Of a DNA stretch of 27,825 nucleotides, positions 1 through 7,236 are shown piece by piece. The stretch lies in the NCBI RefSeq assembly GCF_946998255.1, contig NZ_CAMPYN010000012.1, forward strand, positions 1-27,825. The letters run 5' to 3'. The notes beneath the pieces were generated by a model, which did no database searches, was not told where the DNA came from, and saw nothing but the letters and a program-made list of their open reading frames with translations. The DNA is from an uncultured Helcococcus sp. (GTDB lineage Bacteria > Bacillota > Clostridia > Tissierellales > Peptoniphilaceae). Position 1 is the stretch's first letter. Each line of letters opens with the position of its first letter. Position numbers and translations under genes: made by a program.

Positions 1-2
1 AC

Positions 3-713
3 TATGGCTACAGAAGAATAACAGCTATGTTAAAAAGATCAGGACTAATAATAAACAAAAAGAAGGTGCAAAGATTAGTTCAAAACCTAAAACTTCAAGT
101 AAAAAGTTATTCAAGAAAATCTAGAAAATACTCATCCTACAAAGGACAGGTAGGAAAAATAGCTGACAACAAAATAAAAAGAAACTTTAATGTAGAAAAA
201 CCATACACACAAATAACAACGGATACAACAGAATTTAAGTATTTTGAAAAAGATAAAACAGGAAACTATCAAATAAAGAAACTTTATCTAAACCCATACT
301 TAGATATGTACAACAGTGAAATACTAAGCTATGAAATATCAAAACGTCCTACAATAGAACCAATCTTAAAAGCCTTAGACAAAGTAATAAAGGTAACTAA
401 TGCAAGCAAAGAAAAACGAATATTTCACTCAGATCAAGGCTGGGCATACCAAGTGAAACAATACACATCAAAACTAGAATCTAACGGTATCACCCAATCT
501 ATGTCAAGAAAAGGAAACTGCCTAGATAACTCGCCAATGGAAAACTTCTTTGGAATATTAAAACAAGAGGTATACTACGGAAATAAATTCTATTCTTACG
601 AACACTTAAAACAAACAATAGAAAATTTCATAAAATATTACAACGAGGAAAGAATAAAAGAAAAATTAGGATATTTATCACCAGTAGAATATAGAAAGAA
701 AAATGCAGCATAA
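3..713 (+). CDS. IS3-family transposase OrfB (DDE integrase core), 5'-truncated by window edge
   Basis: This is the C-terminal portion of an IS3-family OrfB transposase, which cuts and joins DNA ends during transposition. The reading frame is open upstream of the first ATG (27) to the window edge and encodes YGYRRITAMLKRSG, the conserved HTH_21-like segment of OrfB, so the ATG at 27 is not the real start. The integrase core follows, with all three catalytic acidic residues in context: D in ITTDTTEF, D in HSDQGWAYQ, and E in DNSPMENFFGILKQE. The C-terminus YNEERIKEKLGYLSPVEYR is the usual family ending. In IS3 elements OrfB is normally produced by -1 frameshifting from orfA; orfA would lie upstream of the window. 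The visible part is intact, so the element may be active. Confidence 0.93.
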   Translation, partial: YGYRRITAMLKRSGLIINKKKVQRLVQNLKLQVKSYSRKSRKYSSYKGQVGKIADNKIKRNFNVEKPYTQITTDTTEFKYFEKDKTGNYQIKKLYLNPYLDMYNSEILSYEISKRPTIEPILKALDKVIKVTNASKEKRIFHSDQGWAYQVKQYTSKLESNGITQSMSRKGNCLDNSPMENFFGILKQEVYYGNKFYSYEHLKQTIENFIKYYNEERIKEKLGYLSPVEYRKKNAA

Positions 714-750
714 AAATTTCCTACCCCTAGGGATAGGATAGGACAAAGAA

Positions 751-795
751 ATACCAGAGCTAGTATAGTTCTAACTCTGGTATTAGGTACAACTT
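751..795 (+). terminator. Hairpin at the IS right end
   Basis: ATACCAGAG (751-759) pairs with CTCTGGTAT (775-783), and TAG/CTA pairs further inside after one mismatch. No strong T run follows, so it may be a transcript-end hairpin of the IS or a protection against outside reading rather than a standard intrinsic terminator. Confidence 0.5.
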
Positions 796-855
796 TATGG
801 GGTCACCTTAATTAGAATAAATTCTGATTCTTACTACTTTTTTTATGCTCATTTT

Positions 856-1956
856 TTATACATTAAATCTAAAATTAACAATATCTCCATCTTGCATGAT
901 GTAGTCTTTACCTTCAAGTCTGATTTTTCCTGCTTCTTTTGCCTTTACCATGGAACCTTCATGTTTCATAAGTTCATCAAAGGAAACTATCTCTGCCCTG
1001 ATAAATCCACGAGAGATATCTGTATGAATTTTACCAGCTGCGTCAACTGCCTTGGTTCCTTTTTTGATAGTCCAGGCTCTAGTTTCAATTTCTCCTGTTG
1101 TTATAAAACTCATTAGTCCCAATAGGTCATAAGAAGCTTCAATCAATTTATTTAATCCAGGTTCTTCAAGACCCATCAATGATAAGTATTCTTCTTTTTC
1201 TTCTTCATCTTCAATAATAGAAATTTCAGCTTCTATTTGTGCAGAAATCACAACAACTTTTGCATCTTCTGTAGCTGCAAATTCTCTTATTTTTTCTACC
1301 CATTTATTAGAAGCGCCATCATTTGCTGCATCTTCTTCTGAAACGTTAGCAACGTAAATGATAGGTTTTGAAGATAATAAATTATATGACTTTAATATTT
1401 TTTCTTCATCTTCAGACAAGTCTAGAACCCTAGCTGATTTGCCTTTTTCTAATACTTCTAAAACTTTATTTACCAAATCAAGTTCTAACTTTTTATCCTT
1501 GTCAGCCTTAGCTTGTTTTACAAGTCTTTGGCTAGCCTTTTCCATCAATTCCATATCTGAAAGAATAAGCTCTAAATTGATAGTTTCAACATCTCTTAAT
1601 GGATCAACCCCTCCATCTACGTGAGTTATATTTGGATCTTCAAAACATCTTAAAACTTCAACTATAGCTTCTGATTCTCTAATATTTTGTAAAAATTTAT
1701 TTCCTAAACCTTCACCCTTGCTTGCACCTCTTACCAATCCAGCTATATCATAAAACTCTATGTAGGCAGGTACAATTTTTGTAGAATTTGATAATTCAGA
1801 CAATATATTTAATCTCTTATCTGGCACATCTACAACACCAACATTTGGTTCTATGGTAGTAAATGGATAATTAGCAGATTCTGCGCCAGCCTTGGTGATG
1901 GCGTTAAATAGGGTGGATTTACCAACATTTGGTAAACCAACAATACCTAGTTTCAT
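856..1956 (-). CDS. ychF: Redox-responsive ATPase YchF (Obg-like P-loop protein)
   Basis: YchF is a conserved cytoplasmic P-loop NTPase of the TRAFAC/Obg class that binds ribosomes and prefers ATP to GTP; it is linked to oxidative-stress and translation control. Visible: G1/Walker A GLPNVGKS near residues 7-14, the DIAGLVRGAS G3 motif, and an NVSEE segment where true GTPases have NKxD, the family's mark of ATP preference. The C-terminus from about residue 285 is the TGS domain (TRAWTIKKGTKAVDAAGKIH). Two consecutive ATGs exist at 1959 and 1956. The AAGGAGG site (1961-1967) is only 1 nt from the first and 4 nt from the second, and most family members begin MKLGIVGLPN, so I chose 1956 (366 aa, near the usual 363-367). 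It stands alone, convergent with the IS and divergent from the lipoprotein gene. Confidence 0.97.
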   Translation of the reverse strand: MKLGIVGLPNVGKSTLFNAITKAGAESANYPFTTIEPNVGVVDVPDKRLNILSELSNSTKIVPAYIEFYDIAGLVRGASKGEGLGNKFLQNIRESEAIVEVLRCFEDPNITHVDGGVDPLRDVETINLELILSDMELMEKASQRLVKQAKADKDKKLELDLVNKVLEVLEKGKSARVLDLSEDEEKILKSYNLLSSKPIIYVANVSEEDAANDGASNKWVEKIREFAATEDAKVVVISAQIEAEISIIEDEEEKEEYLSLMGLEEPGLNKLIEASYDLLGLMSFITTGEIETRAWTIKKGTKAVDAAGKIHTDISRGFIRAEIVSFDELMKHEGSMVKAKEAGKIRLEGKDYIMQDGDIVNFRFNV

Positions 1957-1995
1957 CATTCCTCCTTAAAATCTAAAATATTAATAACATCTTGT

Positions 1996-2004
1996 ATTAT
2001 ATCA
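1996..2004 (-). promoter_or_regulatory. Extended -10 promoter of ychF
   Basis: On the minus strand the sequence TGATATAAT is an extended -10 element (TGnTATAAT) about 40 nt upstream of the ychF start. No good -35 hexamer is visible, as is common for extended -10 promoters. Confidence 0.5.
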
Positions 2005-2105
2005 TTTTTTTAGGATTCTTATTTTAAATATATTTTTTATAAAAATTTCATATTTGTTTCATAATTCAAACCTATACTATAAATAGATCAGGAAAGGAGA
2101 TCGAT

Positions 2106-2471
2106 ATGAAAAAAACATTAAGCGTAATTTTAGGCTTGCTTTTAGTATTAAGTCTAGTTGCATGTAACTCTACATCAGGAAAAGCTAAGGCTACTGATGA
2201 AAAGGGTAAAGAAACAGTACAAGAAACAAAGAAAGAAAATAAAAATAAGAAAGATGATGCTAAAAATATGAAAGAAGTATTGGAAGCAAAAGTTGAAGAA
2301 GTTCATGACGAATCAATTTTAGTTAAGGATAAAGAAGGTGTGCCTTACCTAGTTTTATCTAAAGTTAAAGATATCAAAAAAGGCGATACTGTTAAAATCA
2401 CATATGATGGTGTGGTTGCAACAAGTGATCCAGGACAAATTACAAATGTATATTCAATTGAAAAGAAATAA
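2106..2471 (+). CDS. Small secreted lipoprotein, possibly with a DUF3221-like OB-fold domain
   Basis: This 121-aa protein starts with a clear lipoprotein signal: MKK, a hydrophobic stretch, and lipobox LVAC with the lipidated Cys at residue 20, so it should be anchored on the outer face of the membrane. Residues about 25-60 are a charged Lys/Glu-rich linker of low complexity. The rest (about 62-121) is a compact beta-rich domain with VLVKD-, GDTVKITYDG- and PGQITNVYSI-like segments. These resemble the DUF3221 pattern of small Firmicute lipoproteins, but I cannot confirm that by search. The start follows GGAAAGGAG. A weak promoter (TTGTTT at 2054, TATAAA at 2078) may serve it. It is monocistronic, ending at the terminator at 2521. 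Function is unknown. Confidence 0.85.
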   Translation: MKKTLSVILGLLLVLSLVACNSTSGKAKATDEKGKETVQETKKENKNKKDDAKNMKEVLEAKVEEVHDESILVKDKEGVPYLVLSKVKDIKKGDTVKITYDGVVATSDPGQITNVYSIEKK

Positions 2472-2520
2472 TATACTATCCTCCAAAACAAACCTATAAT
2501 ACAAAATAGTTCTGGAATGA

Positions 2521-2549
2521 GCAGCAAGATTTTACTTGCTGCTTTTGTT
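2521..2549 (+). terminator. Intrinsic terminator after the lipoprotein gene
   Basis: GCAGCAAG (2521-2528) and CTTGCTGC (2535-2542) form a perfect 8-bp stem with loop ATTTTA, followed by TTTTGTTTT. The T tail runs directly into the -35 of the next promoter. Confidence 0.9.
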
Positions 2550-2578
2550 TTGCAATTATTTATGGGTTGTAGTATTCT
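2550..2578 (+). promoter_or_regulatory. Promoter of the mgtE transcript
   Basis: TTGCAA (2550-2555), a 17-nt spacer, and TATTCT (2573-2578) give a good sigma-A type promoter. Transcription would begin near 2585, leaving a leader of roughly 175 nt before mgtE. Confidence 0.65.
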
Positions 2579-2584
2579 AAAAGT

Positions 2585-2762
2585 TGTAAAGAAATTAAAA
2601 ATAGGAGGAGAACATGGACTCGAGTGTCCCTAGTAAGCAGATAAAATTTAATATATCTTGTGTATTAAAAGTGTGCCACTTAGAGATAAGAGCCTATGTA
2701 AGACCTAACTATTGAGTCTACCTTTTATTGCAAGATAGTTTTTATATTTGAAGGAGGTAGAA
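2585..2762 (+). promoter_or_regulatory. Structured 5' leader of mgtE with competing hairpins
   Basis: The leader has several potential stems: GGAC/GTCC around 2617-2629; AAGTG/CACTT around 2669-2681; and a GTA-GAC/GTC-TAC stem (about 2698-2721). The last would trap AACTAT, which can otherwise pair with ATAGTT (about 2734-2740), followed by TTTTATATTT. The two pairings exclude each other, as in attenuators. I do not see the conserved blocks of the M-box Mg2+ riboswitch that often precedes mgtE. The stems are short and unverified by folding. Confidence 0.35.
2614..2715 (+). CDS. 33-codon upstream ORF in the mgtE leader (candidate leader peptide)
   Basis: ATG at 2614 is preceded by AGGAGG (2603-2608) with 5-nt spacing, as good a ribosome site as any in the window. 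The frame runs 33 codons (starting MDSSVPSKQIKF, ending RAYVRPNY) to TGA at 2713-2715. It lies wholly inside the mgtE leader and ends just where alternative hairpins form (see the leader entry). I do not recognise the peptide. It has no signal peptide. Its job, if translated, is more likely regulatory (translation-dependent control of mgtE, by analogy with the MgtL leader of enterobacterial mgtA) than as a free protein. The analogy is functional only; the sequences are not similar. Confidence 0.45.
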   Translation: MDSSVPSKQIKFNISCVLKVCHLEIRAYVRPNY

Positions 2763-4097
2763 ATGTTAAATACAGATTACAAAGTTGAAAATCTAAAAGA
2801 TTTACAAGAATATATAAATAAATTAAACCCTGTTGACTTGGCTGAAAGATTTGTCGAGCTAGATGATACAGAGCTAGTTATATGGATAAAGCTATTAAAC
2901 AAAGGTTTATTGGCTGATACCTTTGCCGAGTTACCAAAAGACAACAAGATCAAAATGATTGAATTATTATCAGATGAAAGAATTAGAGACCTGATAATTA
3001 AATTGGACGAAGATGAACTTGTAGATACCTTGCAAGAACTACCAGCCAATATGGTTAGAAAAATGATGACCTATTTAGTAGCTGACGAAAGAAGAGACAA
3101 AATCAATGAACTTTTAGGATATCCTGAAGATAGCGTTGGTTCCATCATGTCGGTTAACTTCTTATCTATCATGGAAAATGAAAAACCAAGAGATGCCTTA
3201 GACAAGATAAGGACTTCTGATTTAGATGCTAGCCGTTTGGAGTTAATTTGGATCACAGATAGTTCTCTAGTTTTAAAAGGTTATGCTTATTTAGCTGATA
3301 TAGTTAGAAAAGAAGAAGGTACAATACAAGAATGTACTTATCCAATCACAGTTAGCGTTTATGCAAAAGATGACCAAGAATTAGTTGCTAAACTAGCCTA
3401 CAAATATGATTTGGCAGAAATACCAGTTACCGATTCTGAAGGAAGGCTAATAGGTATAGTTCCTGCAGAATGGGCAATTGATGTTTTACACGAAGAGCAT
3501 GAAGAAGACTTGGCAAATATGCACGGTATCCAAGACTCTAGCGATGAAGATGATACCTACCTAAATAAGTCAAGTTTCCAAATTGCTAAAGATAGAACTA
3601 TGTGGTTAGTTATATGTCTAGTTACAGCAAGTATAACAGGATTTATCATTCATAGGTATGAAGCTATACTTGCCGCTCATGTTATCTTAACAGCATATAT
3701 ACCTATGCTTATGGACTCCGGTGGGAATGCTGGTAGTCAATCATCAACAACAGTTATTAGATCCTTATATGCTGGAGAAGTAAACTATAAAGAAATTTTA
3801 AAAGTAATGTTTAAAGAATTAAAAATTGGTTTCATTACTGGTTTAGCACTTCTAGCGGTAAATATGATAAGGATGCTTGTAATTGATGATCCAGGTTTGA
3901 TGGTAAACTTGACAGTATCTCTAACATTATTATTAACAGTTATGCTTTCTAAAGTTGTTGGTGGTATGTTACCATTGGTTGCTGATAAGCTAAAAATAGA
4001 CCCAACAATTATGGCGGGGCCATTGATAACGACAATAGTTGATACAGTTGCTCTACTTATTTACTTTGAAGTAGCAAGTGTTTTATTAGGATTATAA
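2763..4097 (+). CDS. mgtE: Mg2+ transporter MgtE
   Basis: MgtE is a homodimeric, Mg2+-gated Mg2+ channel of the plasma membrane. Order: N-terminal superhelical domain (about residues 10-125), a tandem CBS pair (about 130-250) ending at the plug-helix region, then five membrane helices (about 275-444). The signature PMLMDSGGNAGSQSST lies in the membrane part. An Asp at residue 427 in GPLITTIVDTVALLIYF occupies the place of the pore Asp of Thermus MgtE (D432). The frame is open 15 nt upstream to a TTG at 2748, but AAGGAGG at 2751-2757 sits just before ATG 2763, so I chose 2763 (444 aa, typical length). It is monocistronic, with its own promoter, leader with upstream ORF, and terminator, which suggests regulation at the leader level. 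Confidence 0.97.
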   Translation: MLNTDYKVENLKDLQEYINKLNPVDLAERFVELDDTELVIWIKLLNKGLLADTFAELPKDNKIKMIELLSDERIRDLIIKLDEDELVDTLQELPANMVRKMMTYLVADERRDKINELLGYPEDSVGSIMSVNFLSIMENEKPRDALDKIRTSDLDASRLELIWITDSSLVLKGYAYLADIVRKEEGTIQECTYPITVSVYAKDDQELVAKLAYKYDLAEIPVTDSEGRLIGIVPAEWAIDVLHEEHEEDLANMHGIQDSSDEDDTYLNKSSFQIAKDRTMWLVICLVTASITGFIIHRYEAILAAHVILTAYIPMLMDSGGNAGSQSSTTVIRSLYAGEVNYKEILKVMFKELKIGFITGLALLAVNMIRMLVIDDPGLMVNLTVSLTLLLTVMLSKVVGGMLPLVADKLKIDPTIMAGPLITTIVDTVALLIYFEVASVLLGL

Positions 4098-4108
4098 ATA
4101 TTTAACAG

Positions 4109-4165
4109 ACTGGACTTACCTAAGATTTAGAACTTATCTGAATTAGCTAGGAGGTCCAGTTTTTT
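4109..4165 (+). terminator. Terminator after mgtE
   Basis: ACTGGAC (from 4109) with CCTA further in pairs with TAGG...GTCCAGT ending at 4160, followed by a T run to 4165. The stem is long with internal mismatches and a large loop. Confidence 0.85.
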
Positions 4166-4192
4166 ATGAAAAATTAAATTTATTTTCATATC

Positions 4193-4221
4193 TTGAAAAT
4201 GGCTAAAATTAATGTTATAAT
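4193..4221 (+). promoter_or_regulatory. Strong promoter of gapA
   Basis: TTGAAA (4193-4198), 17-nt spacer, TATAAT (4216-4221): a near-consensus sigma-A promoter, the best in the window, as expected for a highly expressed glycolytic gene. Confidence 0.85.
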
Positions 4222-4241
4222 TGTATCAAGCTCGAATGGGC

Positions 4242-4266
4242 AACTATTAGACAAAGTCTAGTAGTT
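4242..4266 (+). promoter_or_regulatory. 5'-UTR hairpin of gapA
   Basis: AACTATTAGAC (4242-4252) pairs with GTCTAGTAGTT (4256-4266) around an AAA loop: 11 bp with one G-U. It lies about 15 nt after the expected transcription start and is not followed by T residues. It is therefore better explained as an mRNA 5'-stabilising hairpin or a palindromic operator than as a terminator. Confidence 0.6.
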
Positions 4267-4307
4267 ATCATAATAAATCGTGTTAACTAATAAGGAGGAA
4301 ATTTATT

Positions 4308-5306
4308 ATGTCAATTAAAGTAGCTATTAACGGTTTTGGACGTATTGGACGTTTAGCACTAAGAAGAATCTTAGAATCAGATACAAACTTAGAAGTTGTT
4401 GCAGTTAACGACTTAACAAACAACGACGACTTAGCATATCTATTAAAATATGATACAGCTCAAGGTAGATTCCCATATACTGTAGAAGTTAAAAATGACG
4501 ACTTAGTAGTAGATGGTAAAGCTATCAAATCATATGAAGAAAAAGATGCTTCAAAATTACCATGGGGTGAATTAGGAATCGATATTGTTTTAGAATGTAC
4601 AGGTTTCTACAACAGTAAAGAAAAAGCACAAGCTCATATCGATGCAGGTGCAAAGAGAGTATTAATCTCAGCTCCAGCAAAAGATAAAGAAACAAAGACA
4701 GTAGTATTTGGTGTAAACCACGATATCGTAAACTCAGATGATGTTATCATTTCAGCAGCTTCATGTACAACAAACTGCTTAGCACCAATGGTAAACGTAT
4801 TACACAAAGAATTTGGTTTAGATAGAGCTTTAATGTCAACAATCCACGCTTACACAGCTACACAAGGTACACAAGATGCACCAGGTGGAAGAAAATCAAG
4901 AGCAGCAGCTCAAAACATTATTCCAGCATCAACAGGTGCAGCTAAAGCAGTAGGTAAGGTAATACCTGAAGTTAACGGTAGAATCGACGGTACAGCATTA
5001 AGAGTACCAGTAATCACAGGTTCTGTTGTTGAATTATACTCAGTATTAAACAAAGAAGTTACAGTTGAAGAAGTAAATGCAGCTATGAAGAAATATGAAT
5101 CAGATGCATTTGCATACAACACAGATGAAATTGTATCATCAGATATCATAGGACAACCAACTGGTTCAATCTTTGACGAAACACAAACAAACATCATGGT
5201 TGGTGAAGAAGGTGAACAAATCGTTAAGACTGTTTCATGGTATGATAACGAATATGGTTTCACAGGAAACATGATTAGATTATTAAACCACTTCGCAAGC
5301 TTATAA
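4308..5306 (+). CDS. gapA: Glyceraldehyde-3-phosphate dehydrogenase, type I (NAD-dependent)
   Basis: GAPDH oxidises glyceraldehyde 3-phosphate to 1,3-bisphosphoglycerate with NAD+ in the glycolytic trunk. Visible: NAD-binding GFGRIGR (residues 9-15), Asp35 in VNDLT favouring NAD over NADP, catalytic Cys153 in SAASCTTNCLAP, base His180 in STIHAYTA, and the C-terminal WYDNEYGF. Length 332 aa is normal. AAGGAGG (4292-4298) sets the ATG at 4308. Codon use is markedly restricted (TTA, AGA, GGT, GTA, ACA dominate) compared with neighbours, fitting high expression. It has its own promoter, 5' hairpin and terminator and is not in a cggR-gap-pgk operon here. The sugar operons downstream feed into the pathway it serves. 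Confidence 0.98.
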   Translation: MSIKVAINGFGRIGRLALRRILESDTNLEVVAVNDLTNNDDLAYLLKYDTAQGRFPYTVEVKNDDLVVDGKAIKSYEEKDASKLPWGELGIDIVLECTGFYNSKEKAQAHIDAGAKRVLISAPAKDKETKTVVFGVNHDIVNSDDVIISAASCTTNCLAPMVNVLHKEFGLDRALMSTIHAYTATQGTQDAPGGRKSRAAAQNIIPASTGAAKAVGKVIPEVNGRIDGTALRVPVITGSVVELYSVLNKEVTVEEVNAAMKKYESDAFAYNTDEIVSSDIIGQPTGSIFDETQTNIMVGEEGEQIVKTVSWYDNEYGFTGNMIRLLNHFASL

Positions 5307-5322
5307 GATTAAGAATTTTAAG

Positions 5323-5349
5323 ACAGAGGATTTTATCCTCTGTTTTTTC
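5323..5349 (+). terminator. Terminator after gapA
   Basis: ACAGAGGA (5323-5330) pairs perfectly with TCCTCTGT (5336-5343), loop TTTTA, followed by T6. Confidence 0.95.
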
Positions 5350-5438
5350 TTTTTAAATACTTTATTTTCTCCAAGTATTTAAATAAAATCTTAAATGTAG
5401 TAGTATAAATAGGTTAGTATTTAGATCATGGAGGAGAA

Positions 5439-6278
5439 ATGGATATAGATAAAAAGATTAAAAATAGAAATATATTATTTGATATCTTAAAAGGTATATT
5501 TGTTGGCTCAGGTTTTATAGTACCAGGAGTTTCCGGTGGTGCTATCGCTGCTATATTTGGTATTTATAAACCGATTATAAATTGGCTAGCAAATATTACA
5601 AAAGATTTTTGGAAAAATGTTAAATATTTTATACCCTTTGCCATTGGTGGACTTTTAGGACTAGTTATTTTTTCTTATATAGTTAAGGTTGCCCTTGGAA
5701 GATATGAAACAATCATGATGTGGTCCTTTGTAGGTACCATATTAGGAATGTTACCTTCCTTATGGAGGGAAGCAGGCCAAGAAGGTAGAGATAACACCGA
5801 TTATATGATAATGGTAGGAGCATTCTTACTTGTGCTTGCGATTTTATTATTTGCTTCAAAATATATTAAGGCAAATGTAGAACCTTCATTTATTTCTTGG
5901 TTTGTATGTGGAGCCTTGATTGCTTTAGGTATCTTAGTTCCTGGACTTAGTCCATCAAACTTTATCCTTTATATGGGAATGTATAAAGAAATGGCAGAGG
6001 CTTTTTCTAAATTAGAAATGTCTGCTGTTATACCAATAGGTTTGGGTGGACTTGTAACCATATTTTCTTTAGCAAAAGTAATAGAATATATATTTAGAAA
6101 AAACTATTCTAAATTCTACCACTTTATATTTGGAGTCGTTATGGCTTCTACAGTCATGATTGTACCTACAAATTATGGTGGATTTACTGGCATGGACTAT
6201 GTATGGTGCCTAGTAGGATTTATAGCTGGTGCAGGACTTGGATATTGGATGTCAGGCTTGGAAGAGAAGTATAAATAG
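5439..6278 (+). CDS. DUF368 membrane protein, PopT-type undecaprenyl-phosphate transporter
   Basis: This is a polytopic membrane protein of 279 aa with about eight hydrophobic segments. It carries the two internally related signature stretches of DUF368: VPGVSGGAIAAIFGIY near residues 27-42 and VPGLSPSNFILYMGMY near 166-181. These suggest inverted-repeat re-entrant hairpins. DUF368 proteins (PopT) have been shown in other bacteria to recycle undecaprenyl phosphate across the membrane for cell-wall synthesis; that role is family knowledge, not visible here. GGAGGAG precedes the ATG. It is a single gene with an inverted repeat upstream (AAATACTT at 5355 and AAGTATTT at 5373) and a terminator downstream. 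Confidence 0.9.
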   Translation: MDIDKKIKNRNILFDILKGIFVGSGFIVPGVSGGAIAAIFGIYKPIINWLANITKDFWKNVKYFIPFAIGGLLGLVIFSYIVKVALGRYETIMMWSFVGTILGMLPSLWREAGQEGRDNTDYMIMVGAFLLVLAILLFASKYIKANVEPSFISWFVCGALIALGILVPGLSPSNFILYMGMYKEMAEAFSKLEMSAVIPIGLGGLVTIFSLAKVIEYIFRKNYSKFYHFIFGVVMASTVMIVPTNYGGFTGMDYVWCLVGFIAGAGLGYWMSGLEEKYK

Positions 6279-6283
6279 AAGAA

Positions 6284-6321
6284 AACTGGTACAAGAATTT
6301 ATCTTGTATCAGTTTTTTTTT
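6284..6321. terminator. Bidirectional terminator between popT-like gene and lacR
   Basis: ACTGGTACAAG pairs with CTTGTATCAGT (6303-6313, one G-U), followed by a T run; an A-rich stretch precedes it, so it can also stop the convergent lacR transcript. It is nearly identical to the terminator after lacG (11667-11699). Confidence 0.9.
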
Positions 6322-6324
6322 GTT

Positions 6325-7071
6325 TTACAAAATATTATTATATGAATTAATTATATGTTTATTGCCGTTTTCTTTATTGGTTATAATGTAATCCAATTCA
6401 TCAGCTGAAGCAAAACTTATGAAATCAGATTTACCAAATTTGGAAGAATCAGCTAGTAAATATTTTTTTGCGGAATTTTTAAGGGCAATTCTTTGTGTGC
6501 TAGCCTCACTAATAGTGGAAGTCATTACATCATTTTCGCTAATGGCGTTACAAGAAAAAAACATTCTATGAAACTTCATATTATATAGGGAGTCATTGGT
6601 GATATCCCCATTAAATGATTGGGTGATAGTTCTTATTTTTCCACCAAGTAAATATATGTCCATATCCATGTTACTTAGGGTTATGAAAACTGGTAAACTA
6701 TTTGTAACAATTGTTAAAGATTTGTTTGAAATTAATTTTGCCAACATTTCAATAGTTGTCCCTGGTCCTAAAAATATAATTTCACTGTCTAAGCTATTTA
6801 TTATAGAGGAAGCTAGTTTCGCAATTTCTTCTTTTTTATCTAAATTTATTACACTTTTATCTGTATGTGACATCTCAAAAATAGGTTTGACAGCAAGAGA
6901 TCTTGCCCCTCCATGTGTTCTAATCGCTTTACCTTTTTTTTCTAGTTCATTCAAATCACGTCTTATTGTCATGTCAGAGACTTTTAACTTCTTTTGTAAT
7001 TCATCTACTTTGACGAATCCTACTTTTTCTAGTGCGTATTCTATATATTCTAATCTTCTATCTTTTTCCAT
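6325..7071 (-). CDS. lacR: DeoR-family repressor of the lactose operon (LacR-like)
   Basis: This 248-aa regulator has an N-terminal DeoR helix-turn-helix (residues about 5-58: FVKVDELQKKLKVSDMTIRR, then LEKKGKAIRTHGGAR) and a C-terminal DeoRC sugar-phosphate sensor with FLGPGTTIEMLA and IYLLGGK. The segment MTSTISEASTQ matches the MTSTLDEAYTQ region I recall from staphylococcal LacR. It is divergent from lacA. LacR of staphylococci and lactococci represses lacABCDFEG and is released by tagatose 6-phosphate; the same role is inferred here. AAGGA precedes the ATG. Its promoter (TTGATT-17-TAATAT, 7136-7108 on the minus strand) overlaps repeated TGTTTG motifs, suggesting autoregulation. Confidence 0.88.
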   Translation of the reverse strand: MEKDRRLEYIEYALEKVGFVKVDELQKKLKVSDMTIRRDLNELEKKGKAIRTHGGARSLAVKPIFEMSHTDKSVINLDKKEEIAKLASSIINSLDSEIIFLGPGTTIEMLAKLISNKSLTIVTNSLPVFITLSNMDMDIYLLGGKIRTITQSFNGDITNDSLYNMKFHRMFFSCNAISENDVMTSTISEASTQRIALKNSAKKYLLADSSKFGKSDFISFASADELDYIITNKENGNKHIINSYNNIL

Positions 7072-7081
7072 AATTTATCCT

Positions 7082-7210
7082 TGTTTGATTATATGTTTGT
7101 TGTTTATATATTATTACTTTTAAATATTAAAATCAACACAAAACGAACAAAAAACTGGTTATTTAAGTTAAGAATACGCTTTCCAATGTTTATTTTATGT
7201 TAATATCATA
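7082..7210. promoter_or_regulatory. Divergent lacR/lac control region: promoters, operator-like repeats, cre-like site
   Basis: For lacR, the minus strand shows TTGATT (7136-7131), 17 nt, TAATAT (7113-7108). DeoR-type operator candidates are TGTTTG at 7082 and 7094, TGTTGTTTA at 7098-7106, and the opposite-orientation ACAAAACGAACAAAA at 7138-7152. A cre-like sequence AGAATACGCTTTCC (7171-7184) has a good right half (CGCTTtCc) and a poorer left half, consistent with CcpA control. For lacA the promoter is weak to the eye (TTCCAA 7181-7186, 17 nt, TATCAT 7204-7209). Operator and cre assignments are inference. Confidence 0.5.
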
Positions 7211-7236
7211 GTAATAAAAAATAAGAGGAGGTTATT

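Larger units (their letters stand above)
1..805 (+). mobile_element. IS3-family insertion sequence, right part (left end outside window)
   Basis: The element comprises the 3' part of a DDE transposase gene, a transcription hairpin at 751-783, and a terminal sequence ending near 805. Read on the minus strand from 805, the end is TGACCCCATAAAGTTGTACC. The TGACCCC start and the terminal TG/CA dinucleotide are typical of IS3-family (IS150-like) ends. The left inverted repeat, orfA and target duplication lie outside the window, so the exact right boundary is inferred from the end motif only. The element points toward the 3' end of ychF and appears not to interrupt a gene here. Confidence 0.75.

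Noticed and set aside
892..1624. Plus-strand ORFs within ychF (74 and 88 codons)
   Set aside because: They are antisense shadows of a well-conserved gene, with no ribosome sites or recognisable products.
2748..2762. TTG start for mgtE at 2748
   Set aside because: AAGGAGG lies inside that extension; the ATG at 2763 is the natural start.
2585..2762. M-box (ykoK) Mg2+ riboswitch before mgtE
   Set aside because: Expected from family habit, but I cannot find its conserved sequence blocks; left as an unclassified leader.
6596..7123. 175-codon plus-strand ORF opposite lacR
   Set aside because: It is antisense to the DeoR-family gene, and its composition is that of a reverse-complement shadow despite its length.
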